Assembly (NCBI GenBank): GCA_934217675.1
Contig: CAKQCV010000054.1
Location: 1 to 16,203, forward strand
DNA from: an uncultured Prevotella sp.
GTDB taxonomy: Bacteria; Bacteroidota; Bacteroidia; Bacteroidales; Bacteroidaceae
Length of the DNA: 16,203 bases
Reading direction: 5' to 3'
Part shown: positions 7,373-16,169 of the stretch, piece after piece
Position numbering within the stretch: position 1 is the stretch's first letter
Layout of the letters: every line of letters starts with the position of its first letter
Program-made: the position numbers and the translations under genes
The notes under the pieces: generated by a model
Told to the model about the DNA's origin: nothing
Database searches by the model: none
The model's input: only the letters and a program-made list of their open reading frames with translations

Positions 7373-8482
7373 TCAATATTTGCAACTCAAGATAATATCG
7401 CAAATTCTATCGACATCTTCCAATGCTAAATCAGCATACAACGGCAAGGTCAAAACCCGTTTGCTAATATGTAATGCGACAGGTGTCTTTGTTACATCGT
7501 ACTTTCCATGGAAACATTCAAATGTATTCGTCAACGGATAGAAGTACTTTCTTGCTCCAATCCCGTTTTCAGCCAACTTGTCAAAGACTTCTGCACGGCT
7601 TGCACCAAACAGTCTCTCTTCAAAAACCACCGGAAAATAAGCATAATTGCTCTTTACATTATCTTGGACACAATTAAGCTGAATGCCGTCCACCCCATTC
7701 AGCCGTTCACGGTAGCGTTCCACCACAGCTTTACGCTTTACAATTTCACTATCCACATGGCGGAGATTGCAAAGACCCATTGCTGCACAAAACTCATTCA
7801 TTTTTGCATTTGCACCAACGGCCGGAACTTCTTCAGGACCATGAATACCAAAATTCTTCAACTCATACAGTTTCTGACCAAGCTGTTTATCCTTGAAGCA
7901 AACCGCTCCTCCTTCAATACTATTAAAGACTTTTGTTGCATGGAAGCTAAAGCAGGATGCATCACCAAAAGAGCCAATGCCTTTTCCTTTATAAGTTTCT
8001 CCAAATGTATGAGCCGCATCATAAATGACTTTCAATTCATATTTGTGGGCAATACGCTCAATTTCTTCCGTATTACAAACGTTACCATACACATGGACAG
8101 GCATAATAGCGCATGTGCGATCCGTAATCAGTTTTTCAATCTTGCTAGCGTCCATGCAATAGGTTTCAGGATCAATATCGCAGAACACAGGTGTCAAGCC
8201 ATTACGAACAATAGCATGTGTTGTAGAAGCGAATGTAAACGGCGTTGTAATGACTTCTCCCTGTAGATTCATTGCTTGGAGAGTAAGTTCCAATGCCATG
8301 TGGCCATTCGTCAACAAATCAATATTTTCAACCCCAAGGTATTTACACAAATCAGCCTGAAGTTCTTTGTGCTTTGGCCCCATGTTCGTCAGCCAATGAC
8401 TGTCCCACATAGGGGTGATTTCATTCATGTATTCGTCAAGTTCTGGCATTGACGAACGTGTCACTAAGATTTTGTTTTCCAT
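7373..8482 (-). CDS. DegT/DnrJ/EryC1/StrS family sugar aminotransferase
   Basis: This is a 369-residue PLP-dependent enzyme that transaminates keto-sugar nucleotides to amino sugars. The PLP Lys is Lys184 in SFHATKVFNSIEGGA. The conserved aspartate is Asp155 in YDAAHTFG. Other landmarks are TNGHMALELTLQA, ITTPFTFASTTHAIVRNG, VFCDIDPETY and MPVHVYGN. Length is normal for the family. AGGAGGT sits 7 nt before the ATG. It is 13 bp downstream of the flippase gene and 13 bp upstream of the ATP-grasp gene. The likely substrate is a 4-keto-6-deoxy or 3-keto NDP-sugar, but no dTDP-glucose dehydratase (RmlB-like) is identified in the window. The epimerase at 5148-6143 may supply or process the intermediate. 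Confidence 0.93.
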   Translation of the reverse strand: MENKILVTRSSMPELDEYMNEITPMWDSHWLTNMGPKHKELQADLCKYLGVENIDLLTNGHMALELTLQAMNLQGEVITTPFTFASTTHAIVRNGLTPVFCDIDPETYCMDASKIEKLITDRTCAIMPVHVYGNVCNTEEIERIAHKYELKVIYDAAHTFGETYKGKGIGSFGDASCFSFHATKVFNSIEGGAVCFKDKQLGQKLYELKNFGIHGPEEVPAVGANAKMNEFCAAMGLCNLRHVDSEIVKRKAVVERYRERLNGVDGIQLNCVQDNVKSNYAYFPVVFEERLFGASRAEVFDKLAENGIGARKYFYPLTNTFECFHGKYDVTKTPVALHISKRVLTLPLYADLALEDVDRICDIILSCKY

Positions 8483-8495
8483 ATAGTAGACCTCC

Positions 8496-9932
8496 TCATT
8501 TTCTTAAGAATGATTTAATCATTCCTAACAGATATTCAAATTCTTCTAACTTTAATAATGCAGATGCTCCAATGTAAATCACTGCTCCTGCAACAATCTG
8601 AATCATCAAAGCAACAACTGTTGGCAGCGGTATAAAGCCAATAAAATAAACGCATACACCCATACCTGTTGCAATGATTATTGATGGCAAAATATCCCGT
8701 AATTGCTCAAGATAGTTGTAATTCAGCAACTTCCAGTTCGGCCACGAATTGGCAACCTGGCTAAATATACTTGATACAATTAAGCTGTACGCCATTGCCA
8801 TTACGCTAATTCTCATTGTTAGCAATAGCAACATTAATCCAATTGCTTTTTTTATAATTTCCAGTCTTAAGAAAAGATCACTTCTACCCATTGCCTTAAC
8901 TGCATTAAGGTTGGCAGTATGAATTGGCCAAAACAGATAAGTAAAACAGAATATGCGCAAATATGGAACACACGAAAGCCACTTATCCGTCAGGAGCAAT
9001 TTGACAATTGGCTCAGCACAAAACAAAAGCCCCATCATCAAAGGTGCCATAATGTATGTACTAGTCTTTATTGCACGTCTGGTCATACTTTTCACTCGAT
9101 CAGCATGATCTTGTTCTTCCGACATTGATGGAAGAAGAACACTATCAATTGACGTGTTAATATTTGTTACAACTACTTTTGGAAATTTATCACCTTGGTT
9201 ATAGTACGCTAAATCTGCAGATGTATATACTTTACCAATAATCAAATTCCGCAAATTGTTATAAACCGTATCTAGAAGCGAAGACACCAATAATTTCCAG
9301 CCATAAGAAAGTAATCCCCTGAGACGTTCCCATGAAAACATTTTTTTAGGACGCCACTTTACTGTAATCCAGAGAATTAGAGTATCAATTGCAGTATTTG
9401 AAAGTTGCTGCGCAACAATGGACCACACTCCGTACCCTGCATATGCCATAGCAATTCCAAGAAAGGCTGAGAAAACCGTTCCCCCCAATGTTGCAAAAAA
9501 GAATCTCTTAAACAGCATATTTCGTGACACATACGATTGTTGAATTCCCTTTATTCCAGATATAACTATTGTCAAGCTAATAACTCGAATAATTGCCGTT
9601 AGGGAAAGGTCATTATAGAATTTTGCAATATACGGAGCAGCTACAAACATTCCCACATACAAAATAAGACATACCACAAAATTAAAATAGAATACAGATG
9701 AAAAATCCAAATCATCTGCATCTTTTTTCTGTATAAGCGCCGTTCCAAGGCCACTATCCACGAAGACTTGCATGATCGTAGTAAAGACCATAACAAGCGA
9801 AACCGTTCCAAAATCACTTGGCGTCAAAATCCGTGCCAAAACAATCGAAACAATCAACGTCACAAACTGGGCACCGCACCGCTCTGCAAACCGCCACATG
9901 AAATTCTTTATTGTATTTTTAGTTTCGTTCAT
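8496..9932 (-). CDS. Wzx-type polysaccharide flippase (MOP superfamily)
   Basis: This is a 478-residue multi-pass membrane protein with about 12-14 hydrophobic segments. The opening TKNTIKNFMWRFAERCGAQFVTLIVSIVLARIL and the following DFGTVSLVMVF are typical of the WzxC/polysaccharide-synthesis-3 group. It would flip lipid-linked repeat units across the cytoplasmic membrane for the polymerase at 12591-13697. The start ATG at 9932 has only a weak upstream AAGAG. A 22-codon ORF ends with TAATG overlapping this start, so translation might be coupled. Downstream the aminotransferase follows within 13 bp. No truncation is seen. Confidence 0.93.
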   Translation of the reverse strand: MNETKNTIKNFMWRFAERCGAQFVTLIVSIVLARILTPSDFGTVSLVMVFTTIMQVFVDSGLGTALIQKKDADDLDFSSVFYFNFVVCLILYVGMFVAAPYIAKFYNDLSLTAIIRVISLTIVISGIKGIQQSYVSRNMLFKRFFFATLGGTVFSAFLGIAMAYAGYGVWSIVAQQLSNTAIDTLILWITVKWRPKKMFSWERLRGLLSYGWKLLVSSLLDTVYNNLRNLIIGKVYTSADLAYYNQGDKFPKVVVTNINTSIDSVLLPSMSEEQDHADRVKSMTRRAIKTSTYIMAPLMMGLLFCAEPIVKLLLTDKWLSCVPYLRIFCFTYLFWPIHTANLNAVKAMGRSDLFLRLEIIKKAIGLMLLLLTMRISVMAMAYSLIVSSIFSQVANSWPNWKLLNYNYLEQLRDILPSIIIATGMGVCVYFIGFIPLPTVVALMIQIVAGAVIYIGASALLKLEEFEYLLGMIKSFLRK

Positions 9933-9990
9933 TATATTTCACTCTTATATTCATTATTATCTTTTCTCGACAAATCCTCAAGGAACTTTT

Positions 9991-10938
9991 TTATTTCCAT
10001 TTTATTTTAGAAAGTACAACATGACCCATGATATTAATTTTCTTTTTTAAATCAGCTTTTTTATAAAGTTTGCTAAGTTCTTTGTCCTTACGTATATTTC
10101 CAATATCCCCACGTAAAACACATATATCGAATTTCTTTTTATTTATTGCCGGTTGCACTACTTTCTCCAATTCAGGATTTTCGCCTAATAACTGCTGAAG
10201 CATATTTACTTCAGCTTCTCTATAGGAAATTCTATTTTGAATATTGGATTTTCCTGTATTTCTACTTGTCCACGAAGTGCTTGTAGACGCAAACCTGTAC
10301 AAAGACATTTGTTGAGGAAAATATCGTATTTTACCATTTATCGCCATCAAGATAGCTTTGGGGTAATCCCCAACTCCTTTCATACAATTTAAAAAGTTAT
10401 GCTCTTGAAAGGCGAGTTTCTTTCTATATACAACTGAGCTTGTATGGAAAACTCCTGTAACTCCATCAACAACATTTTCCAACTGCATATCCTGCTCATT
10501 TGTAACATTGCTGTTAAAAGGTTTTTTCTCTCCAGTTCTCATGTTATAAAACACAGAATTATGAACACATGCGGAATACTCATCGTGCCCTTCAAGAAAA
10601 TCTATTTGTTTATCTAATTTTTTTTCATCTATCCAGTAATCATCGCCTTCGCATGTAGCAATATAATCACCTTCAATATTAGGCAAGATAAATTGTTTTA
10701 CAACATCAATGCCTTGCGAATATTGATTTTCTGTTTGCAAGATTGGCACAATTATATCAGGATATCGGTTCGCATATTCTTTTATTATGGACTGCGTGTT
10801 ATCTGTCGATGCATCATCATGAACTATAACTTTAAATCTATATTTGGTCTTCTGATTCAAAAAAGACTCTAACGTTTGCCGAATGTACTTTTCATGATTA
10901 TATGTCAAACAGTACACTGTTAATTTAACTGCGCTCAT
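9991..10938 (-). CDS. Glycosyltransferase family 2 (GT-A fold)
   Basis: This is a 315-residue inverting-type glycosyltransferase. The N-terminus KLTVYCLTYNHEKYIRQTLESFLNQ, the nucleotide-binding VHDDASTDNT (residues 39-48) and the metal-binding CEGDDYW (residues 96-102, DxD-like) are all in the normal family order. The C-terminal half is less conserved and would decide the acceptor. GAGGGA lies 8 nt before the ATG, and the start follows directly after the TAA of the preceding acyltransferase gene (TAAATG). It adds one sugar to the lipid-linked repeat unit at the cytoplasmic face; donor and acceptor are unknown. Confidence 0.93.
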   Translation of the reverse strand: MSAVKLTVYCLTYNHEKYIRQTLESFLNQKTKYRFKVIVHDDASTDNTQSIIKEYANRYPDIIVPILQTENQYSQGIDVVKQFILPNIEGDYIATCEGDDYWIDEKKLDKQIDFLEGHDEYSACVHNSVFYNMRTGEKKPFNSNVTNEQDMQLENVVDGVTGVFHTSSVVYRKKLAFQEHNFLNCMKGVGDYPKAILMAINGKIRYFPQQMSLYRFASTSTSWTSRNTGKSNIQNRISYREAEVNMLQQLLGENPELEKVVQPAINKKKFDICVLRGDIGNIRKDKELSKLYKKADLKKKINIMGHVVLSKIKWK

Positions 10939-11436
10939 TTAATTAGTCCCTCTATCAATTTTTCTTACGTTCAGCATATCTCTACATGTAACAAGTGATC
11001 CAGAAGGAATATCCTTATATACTACGCATCCTGCACCAATAACACAATGATTACCAATAGTAACGCCAGGCAAAATGACGCAGTTACTTCCAAACCAACA
11101 ATTATTTCCGATATGAATTGGCCTTGTCTTAAACCCTTGATCCGCTATCGGTATATTTTCCTCTACATAACAATGGTTGTGGTCATAAATCTTTACATTT
11201 TCTCCAAAGATACAGTAGTTTCCAATTGAAATCATACTTTTACAGTTAATTGAGCAATAGTTATTAAAAAAACATCTATTCCCCAAAAGCACTTTTCCAT
11301 CATCGTCAATAACAATTTTAAATCCAGCGCGAAATTTAATTATTCCGTTAAAAACAACACTATTTTTATACCTTAATTTAAAATAGAATATCTTTATTTT
11401 TCTTATAACAGATTCAGGTACGCTCCATATATTCAT
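10939..11436 (-). CDS. Hexapeptide-repeat (left-handed beta-helix) acyltransferase
   Basis: This is a 165-residue protein with isoleucine-patch hexad repeats, clear in IHIGNNCWFGSNCVILPGVT followed by IGNHCVIGAGCVV. The DHNH motif just before the insert loop is the usual catalytic-histidine region of xenobiotic/sugar O- or N-acetyltransferases. I chose ATG 11436 (MNIWSVPE), which has AGAAGGA 7 nt upstream. A longer frame to 11466 adds residues with no ribosome site. The gene overlaps the end of the upstream glycosyltransferase gene by 23 bp. It would transfer acetyl from acetyl-CoA to a sugar of the repeat unit in the cytoplasm. An N-acetyl role on the product of the aminotransferase is possible but not shown. 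Confidence 0.9.
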   Translation of the reverse strand: MNIWSVPESVIRKIKIFYFKLRYKNSVVFNGIIKFRAGFKIVIDDDGKVLLGNRCFFNNYCSINCKSMISIGNYCIFGENVKIYDHNHCYVEENIPIADQGFKTRPIHIGNNCWFGSNCVILPGVTIGNHCVIGAGCVVYKDIPSGSLVTCRDMLNVRKIDRGTN

Positions 11437-12514
11437 CTTTAATCCTTCTTTTATAAAAATCATCAAGTTTGTTTGCCTCTACCTGTATATCAAATCCTCG
11501 TTGAACAAATCCTGTTTTATTAATTAACCGTCCCATTTCCAGTAATTTGTTTAATTTTTTATTTATTACATCATCGCTATCATTCAGCGAAAAGAAATCA
11601 ACATTGTCATTGATTTTTGTTTCGCAGGCCACACGATCTGAAAACAAACACGGTATTCCACATGCCTGAATTTCTACGGCTGCCAAACATAGTCCTTCAT
11701 AAAAGGAAGGCAAAAGGAACAAATCCATTGCCTGAATTACATTATATACATCATTAATAATGCCCGTAAAAAGGACCTTTTCGCCAAGTCCCCTTTCAGA
11801 TACCATTTTTGTTATTTCTTGATATTTTTCTCCCCCACCCACAAGTAGAAGAACTGAATTCGGATTATTTTTATTATATTGTTCAAAAATATCTATTATT
11901 TTTTCATGGTTTTTTTGATAGGTAAATCTTCCCACATGACCTATTACGGTTATCTCTTCACTTATTCCCAATTTTTTTCGCTGACATTTTCTAACCTCAT
12001 CATTTGGATAATACTTATCCAATTCGATTGCATTGTTTAATATTTTAAATTCATGATTACCATATAGATATTTTCCCGCTTCTTTTCCACAAGCAAAATA
12101 ATCTGTTGCCATCTTACGCGACAAAAAAGACAATAATTCACTTTTAATTGTTACCTTTCCTGCCATATGCGAATGACTTACTCTGATTTTTATTCCACAC
12201 AAGCTGGCCACAAATAAAGGGAAGCAATTTGTCAACGTCATATGCGCATGCACAATATCATACTTTTGAGCTTTCATTAATTCATATAACGTATGCATAT
12301 TTCTAAATATAGACTCAGATTTGCTTGGAACTAGTATTATATTGAATCCAAGTTTTTCATACATCTCACGATACTTTTCAGATGTTATATTTTGAGTAAT
12401 AATATCTACTATATAATCATCCGGCATATATTTCATATAATTTGCGATTACATTACATACACCACCCGCCAAGCCACTAACGCAGTACGCTATTTTTATT
12501 TTTCTATTTCCCAT
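11414..12514 (-). CDS. Glycosyltransferase family 4 (GT-B fold)
   Basis: This is a 366-residue retaining glycosyltransferase. The N-terminal KIKIAYCVSGLAGGVCNVIANYMK is the acceptor-side glycine loop. VIGHVGRFTYQKNH and LLLVGGGEKY belong to the nucleotide-binding domain, and YEGLCLAAVE carries the EX7E catalytic signature. The ATG at 12514 (MGNRKIKI) is preferred because AAGAGGAA lies about 5 nt upstream. A frame extending to 12589 has no ribosome site and a non-family N-terminus. It is closely similar by eye to the GT4 at 13714 (shared HSH...GKV, FAC..EAG..YGN, GHVGRFT.QKNHE), so the two look like paralogues. It overlaps the acyltransferase gene at its 3' end. Confidence 0.92.
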   Translation of the reverse strand: MGNRKIKIAYCVSGLAGGVCNVIANYMKYMPDDYIVDIITQNITSEKYREMYEKLGFNIILVPSKSESIFRNMHTLYELMKAQKYDIVHAHMTLTNCFPLFVASLCGIKIRVSHSHMAGKVTIKSELLSFLSRKMATDYFACGKEAGKYLYGNHEFKILNNAIELDKYYPNDEVRKCQRKKLGISEEITVIGHVGRFTYQKNHEKIIDIFEQYNKNNPNSVLLLVGGGEKYQEITKMVSERGLGEKVLFTGIINDVYNVIQAMDLFLLPSFYEGLCLAAVEIQACGIPCLFSDRVACETKINDNVDFFSLNDSDDVINKKLNKLLEMGRLINKTGFVQRGFDIQVEANKLDDFYKRRIKDEYMERT

Positions 12515-12590
12515 AGTATTCCTCTTCGTATCATTTATTAGCAATTTCCATTTGTCCTCTGGCAAATATATTGCCAAACAAGGACTCACA

Positions 12591-13697
12591 TCAATTGCTC
12601 ATAAAAACATAGGGATATGTATTTCCGCCATTTCTTAAGATGTAATTGAACAGCCAAAAAGCTACAATTATTGTCCCCATAACCAAGTAAGAACTTTCCG
12701 TCTTCTTCTTTCCGAGAGTAAACGGTAATTGTTGAACTAATATCGGCACAAGCAAAATTTGAAACACATCAAAATAGTAAGCAATTCTAACAACCCAAGG
12801 ACTTCCCATGAACGCCATCAAAGAGAAAATTCCAGACATAGTCATATACATTTCTAGCGTTAAACTTTTTTTACTACATTCTACACACCTTCCACCTTTC
12901 CATAATATAAGAATCAGAATAATAAGCCAATAAAGCAACCTGATATAGCGACCTCCAACCTCAGTATCCGAGGCATAGTGGGAATACCGTTCGATTGATA
13001 AAGCTCCAACTTTTGCAAACACATTTAATAATGCTTGATATCCCACCGCAGCACCAGTGCTGCCTGCTACGATTGCAATTTTTGAAATTGTTCTTAATGA
13101 TTTATCGTTAAGTGCCCAATTTATTGGATATAAAGCCAATCCTATTATAGCTGTACTATGGAAAGTGTATGCAATAGCTATCGTTAAAATAAATTTGAAT
13201 GGTTTGTGCTTCAAAATGTACCTATAGCCAAAGAAAACAATCATAACCGCCATGATTTGCCTTAAAATATTTAGTGACAAATTATAGTAGGAAAAGAAAT
13301 AGACGAAAAAAGCAAATGTAATGCTAATTTCTTTTTTTAATGGTTTGATTGTGCAGTACACTATACATAATTGTATAAGTTGATATGCAAAAAGAAATAC
13401 GTGGAAATTATGCGTTACTCTAGAAACACAATAATTTATAGCCGCATAACCTATTCCAACACTATACTCATTTGCTTTTTTTAGAAACATTATCAACGAA
13501 TCGTATTCACAAGCTCTTTCAAACCAGCCCTTTCCATATAGCAAAACATCCCGTCCGATTGTAAAGTCTCTTGCTCCCGCCAAACAGCTTGGTAGTAACA
13601 GCGCCATTGCGACAAGAATACGCTTTATATTTTTTCTTTCTGTTTTTTCTGAAAAATATATTAACATCAATGCCGTTCCAAAAGTTACCAGATACAA
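12591..13697 (-). CDS. EpsG-family (Wzy-like) polysaccharide polymerase
   Basis: This is a 368-residue integral membrane protein with about 10 hydrophobic segments. It has the hallmarks of EpsG-like polymerases: GARDFTIGRDVLLYG in the first loop, LNILRQIMAVMIVFFGYRYI, and FHSTAIIGLALYP. It would polymerise flipped repeat units on the outer face of the membrane. The start is TTG at 13697, supported by GGAGG 8 nt upstream; no ATG fits this frame near the ribosome site. The TTG start may keep expression low. It lies 16 bp after a GT4 gene and is followed by the GT4 starting at 12514, with a 76-bp gap. Polymerase sequences diverge strongly, so specificity cannot be inferred. Confidence 0.88.
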   Translation of the reverse strand: MYLVTFGTALMLIYFSEKTERKNIKRILVAMALLLPSCLAGARDFTIGRDVLLYGKGWFERACEYDSLIMFLKKANEYSVGIGYAAINYCVSRVTHNFHVFLFAYQLIQLCIVYCTIKPLKKEISITFAFFVYFFSYYNLSLNILRQIMAVMIVFFGYRYILKHKPFKFILTIAIAYTFHSTAIIGLALYPINWALNDKSLRTISKIAIVAGSTGAAVGYQALLNVFAKVGALSIERYSHYASDTEVGGRYIRLLYWLIILILILWKGGRCVECSKKSLTLEMYMTMSGIFSLMAFMGSPWVVRIAYYFDVFQILLVPILVQQLPFTLGKKKTESSYLVMGTIIVAFWLFNYILRNGGNTYPYVFMSN

Positions 13698-13713
13698 GTG
13701 ATTCCCTCCTTTC

Positions 13714-14811
13714 TCATTTTTCCCTCATCGCATTAATATAAGTATTCTGCAGCATTTTTGCTGTCTTTTCCATTGCGAATCCTGCATTTACAACTTCTGT
13801 ATTATACCAAGATCTATCGCTTTGTTCCTTACACTTTTCGATAATAATCTTAGCAATGTTATAAGCCTTATCATCAATAGAAAACCAAATTACTGCAGAG
13901 CTTAATTCTGTTTCTTTTGATATTGTGTTTGCTAGAAAAGTTTTAACTCCAGCTGCCTGGGCTTCAACGGCTGAAATTGGCAATCCTTCATATAAAGATG
14001 GCATAACAAAAGCATCCATGCACATCAATAGTTGGGGGATATCGCTTCTATTTCCTAAGAACTTTACTTTGTCACCAATTCCAAGTTTTTTCACTTTACG
14101 TTCAATTTTATTTCGGTTTTCCCCCTCTCCAATTAGTAAAAGTATCGTTTCTTTTTTCATCCGATTAACTTCATTAAATATATCCAATAAAAACTCGTGA
14201 TTTTTCTGATCTGTAAATCTCCCAACATGTCCAATTACAAACGCATCTTCTGGTATTAAAAGTTCCTTTCGCTTTTCAATTCTCTTACTGTGTTCAAACT
14301 TGAAGCGCTCCGCAATAATACCATTTCTAGCAATTGTAAAACTTTTATTTCCATACATCCAATGTCCCGCCTCAGATGAGCATGCGAAATGTTCTTCTGT
14401 CATTTTATACGCTTTAAATTTATTAATTTCATGCAATAAATATGTGACTTTTCCCATACTAGGTTTGGTATTATGTGAATGCAGAAACACTGGAATGTCT
14501 GCCTTTACCCCACAATATATCGGAACTATATTTGCCAAAGAATTCTTATGCACATGAACCACATCATAACCATTCAGCAACAATTTTTGTATGTCATGTT
14601 GATATCTATAAACATTTTTTGCAGATGAAACTTTATAGATATTTGCACCGAGAGATAAAAATTCACCTGCAAGCGCTGGTGTATCACTTTGAGTAACAAA
14701 ATCAAATTGAACAGCGTCACGATCTATCTCTTTATACAAATTAAGGAGAAAAGATTCTATTCCTCCCAAATTACTATCTAATTCAAAATGTAAAATTCTC
14801 GCTTTTCTCAT
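13714..14811 (-). CDS. Glycosyltransferase family 4 (GT-B fold)
   Basis: This is a retaining glycosyltransferase of 365 residues from the ATG at 14811 (MRKARILHFELDSNLGGIESF). The open frame continues to ATG 14871, adding 20 residues with no family resemblance. Neither start has a clear ribosome site, so the choice rests on alignment with typical GT4 N-termini. Landmarks are HVHKNSLANIVPIYCG, FLHSHNTKP, FVIGHVGRFTDQKNH, LLLIGEGENR and YEGLPISAVEAQAAG, the last with the EX7E glutamates. It is likely peripheral to the membrane and extends the lipid-linked repeat unit. It is paralogous to the GT4 at 11414-12514. The TTG-started polymerase gene follows after 16 bp. Confidence 0.9.
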   Translation of the reverse strand: MRKARILHFELDSNLGGIESFLLNLYKEIDRDAVQFDFVTQSDTPALAGEFLSLGANIYKVSSAKNVYRYQHDIQKLLLNGYDVVHVHKNSLANIVPIYCGVKADIPVFLHSHNTKPSMGKVTYLLHEINKFKAYKMTEEHFACSSEAGHWMYGNKSFTIARNGIIAERFKFEHSKRIEKRKELLIPEDAFVIGHVGRFTDQKNHEFLLDIFNEVNRMKKETILLLIGEGENRNKIERKVKKLGIGDKVKFLGNRSDIPQLLMCMDAFVMPSLYEGLPISAVEAQAAGVKTFLANTISKETELSSAVIWFSIDDKAYNIAKIIIEKCKEQSDRSWYNTEVVNAGFAMEKTAKMLQNTYINAMREK

Positions 14812-14892
14812 TCTTTTTTCGCTTTCATATAACCCATCATTATTTTGCTTTATGATAAACAATTTATACATTATTATATTGATTCTAATCTC

Positions 14893-16014
14893 TTATAGTT
14901 TCTCAAACAGTTTCGCATGTTCTTCAGAAACTCTTCGAGCATTGAACCTTCTATGCACATCCTTTAAGCCTTGGAACACCAATTTGTCTCTCAGGCGTCC
15001 TTCTTGATGGATTCGCAACACAGCTTCACTTGCCCCATCAACATCATCCACTTCAACAAGCAAACCATTCTCTCCATTTCGAATTATATTGGGAATGGCA
15101 TCCACTCTACTTGCCACAATAGGCTTACCTGCCATCATATACTCAGGCAATGCCAGTCCGAAGCCTTCCCAGCGACTTAGCAGACATGCAACATCAAAAA
15201 GTTCTACATAACTCATCGGGTTATCAACCCATCCGGTGATATGTAAACTATCCGAGAATCTATTATCCTCCGCATACTTTCTAATCTCGGATTCTTGGTT
15301 TCCGTTACCAACAATAATGAAGTGTGCATTTGGGACTTTATCTTTCACCTGCTTTGCCATCTTGATAAAGACATCCGGTGCTTTTTGTGGACTCACTCGT
15401 CCTACCATACCAACGACAAACGCATCTTCCGGTATGTTTAGGTCTTTTCTTTTAACTACTCCGTGCATTCCATTTTCATAGGCTTCAATATCAACACCAT
15501 TAAAAATGACCTCCAATTTATCTTCTCTACAAATTTTCTTGTCCAGTGCTGATTGTTTTTCTGCATCTGAAATGCAAATGATTTTGTCACAGAATGGTGC
15601 AGCTATCCTTTCAACAGCTGTGTACATTTCTTTTTTCTTTGCAGAGCATCGCATATTAAACGCCCAACCATGTGGGTTATATACACAGCAATTTTTGAAA
15701 CCAATATCTGCAATACGCGCAATCGCTCCAGCCTTGCTGGAATGAGCATAAACGATGTCGGGGTTATATTTCTTTATCAGCTTTCTAACAACCTTAATTG
15801 CTTTTAAGTCGCTCTCCCCAATGGCTCTCATCATCTTAATTTGCTCAAAGTCGTCAACTAACCCGTTGTAATCCTCCTCATGAAAATCCTGTGAGCATAC
15901 CAATACATTTTCGAACTTGTCTTTGTCCAAATACTTGAGAAGCATTCGGATGTAGCGATCCACGCCACCTGCAGCCTGTGCCACATGTAGTATTCTGACT
16001 TTATTCTTCCTCAT
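14893..16014 (-). CDS. Glycosyltransferase family 4 (GT-B fold), first complete gene of the run
   Basis: This is a 373-residue GT4. The N-terminal VRILHVAQAAGGVDRYIRMLL carries the GG loop. NPHGWAFN (113-120), GMVGRVSPQKAPD (202-214), IIVGNGNQ and RWEGFGLALPE follow, with EX7E glutamates at Glu283 and Glu291. It belongs to the group often annotated as EPS or capsule GT4, and may add the second sugar after priming. The ATG at 16014 is preceded by GGGGAG at about 10 nt and by GAAGG directly abutting the start, so the ribosome site is not ideal. It is distinct in sequence from the two paralogous GT4 genes downstream. A 126-bp structured leader (16015-16140) separates it from the preceding gene end. 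Confidence 0.93.
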   Translation of the reverse strand: MRKNKVRILHVAQAAGGVDRYIRMLLKYLDKDKFENVLVCSQDFHEEDYNGLVDDFEQIKMMRAIGESDLKAIKVVRKLIKKYNPDIVYAHSSKAGAIARIADIGFKNCCVYNPHGWAFNMRCSAKKKEMYTAVERIAAPFCDKIICISDAEKQSALDKKICREDKLEVIFNGVDIEAYENGMHGVVKRKDLNIPEDAFVVGMVGRVSPQKAPDVFIKMAKQVKDKVPNAHFIIVGNGNQESEIRKYAEDNRFSDSLHITGWVDNPMSYVELFDVACLLSRWEGFGLALPEYMMAGKPIVASRVDAIPNIIRNGENGLLVEVDDVDGASEAVLRIHQEGRLRDKLVFQGLKDVHRRFNARRVSEEHAKLFEKL

Positions 16015-16054
16015 CCTTCAAATACTCCCCACTACTTTATTTATTGCCAACTAT

Positions 16055-16169
16055 GAAAGCTGGATCGTTTTATTGCACGACAACAAGTCTGTATACAGAT
16101 TGCAGCAACAATCTATACGCAGGCTCGCCTTCGTACCTCCTTATTCTGTTTTCTGCTCTACCAGCTTTC
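16055..16169. repeat. Nested inverted repeats in the leader of the first GT4 gene
   Basis: GAAAGCTGG at 16055-16063 is the exact reverse complement of CCAGCTTTC at 16161-16169. Between them AGATTG (16097-16102) and CAATCT (16109-16114) form a hairpin that extends on both sides as GTATA/TATAC with a 2-nt bulge. The outer pair and inner hairpin could fold together in the RNA upstream of the GT4 gene. The right arm falls within the possible upstream coding end. This is consistent with a leader or attenuator, but no T-run terminator is visible. Confidence 0.4.

Noticed and set aside
7508..8266. Plus-strand ORF of 252 codons
   Set aside because: It lies entirely antisense to the aminotransferase gene, which has full family motifs, and its Cys/His/Phe-rich translation is typical of a shadow frame.
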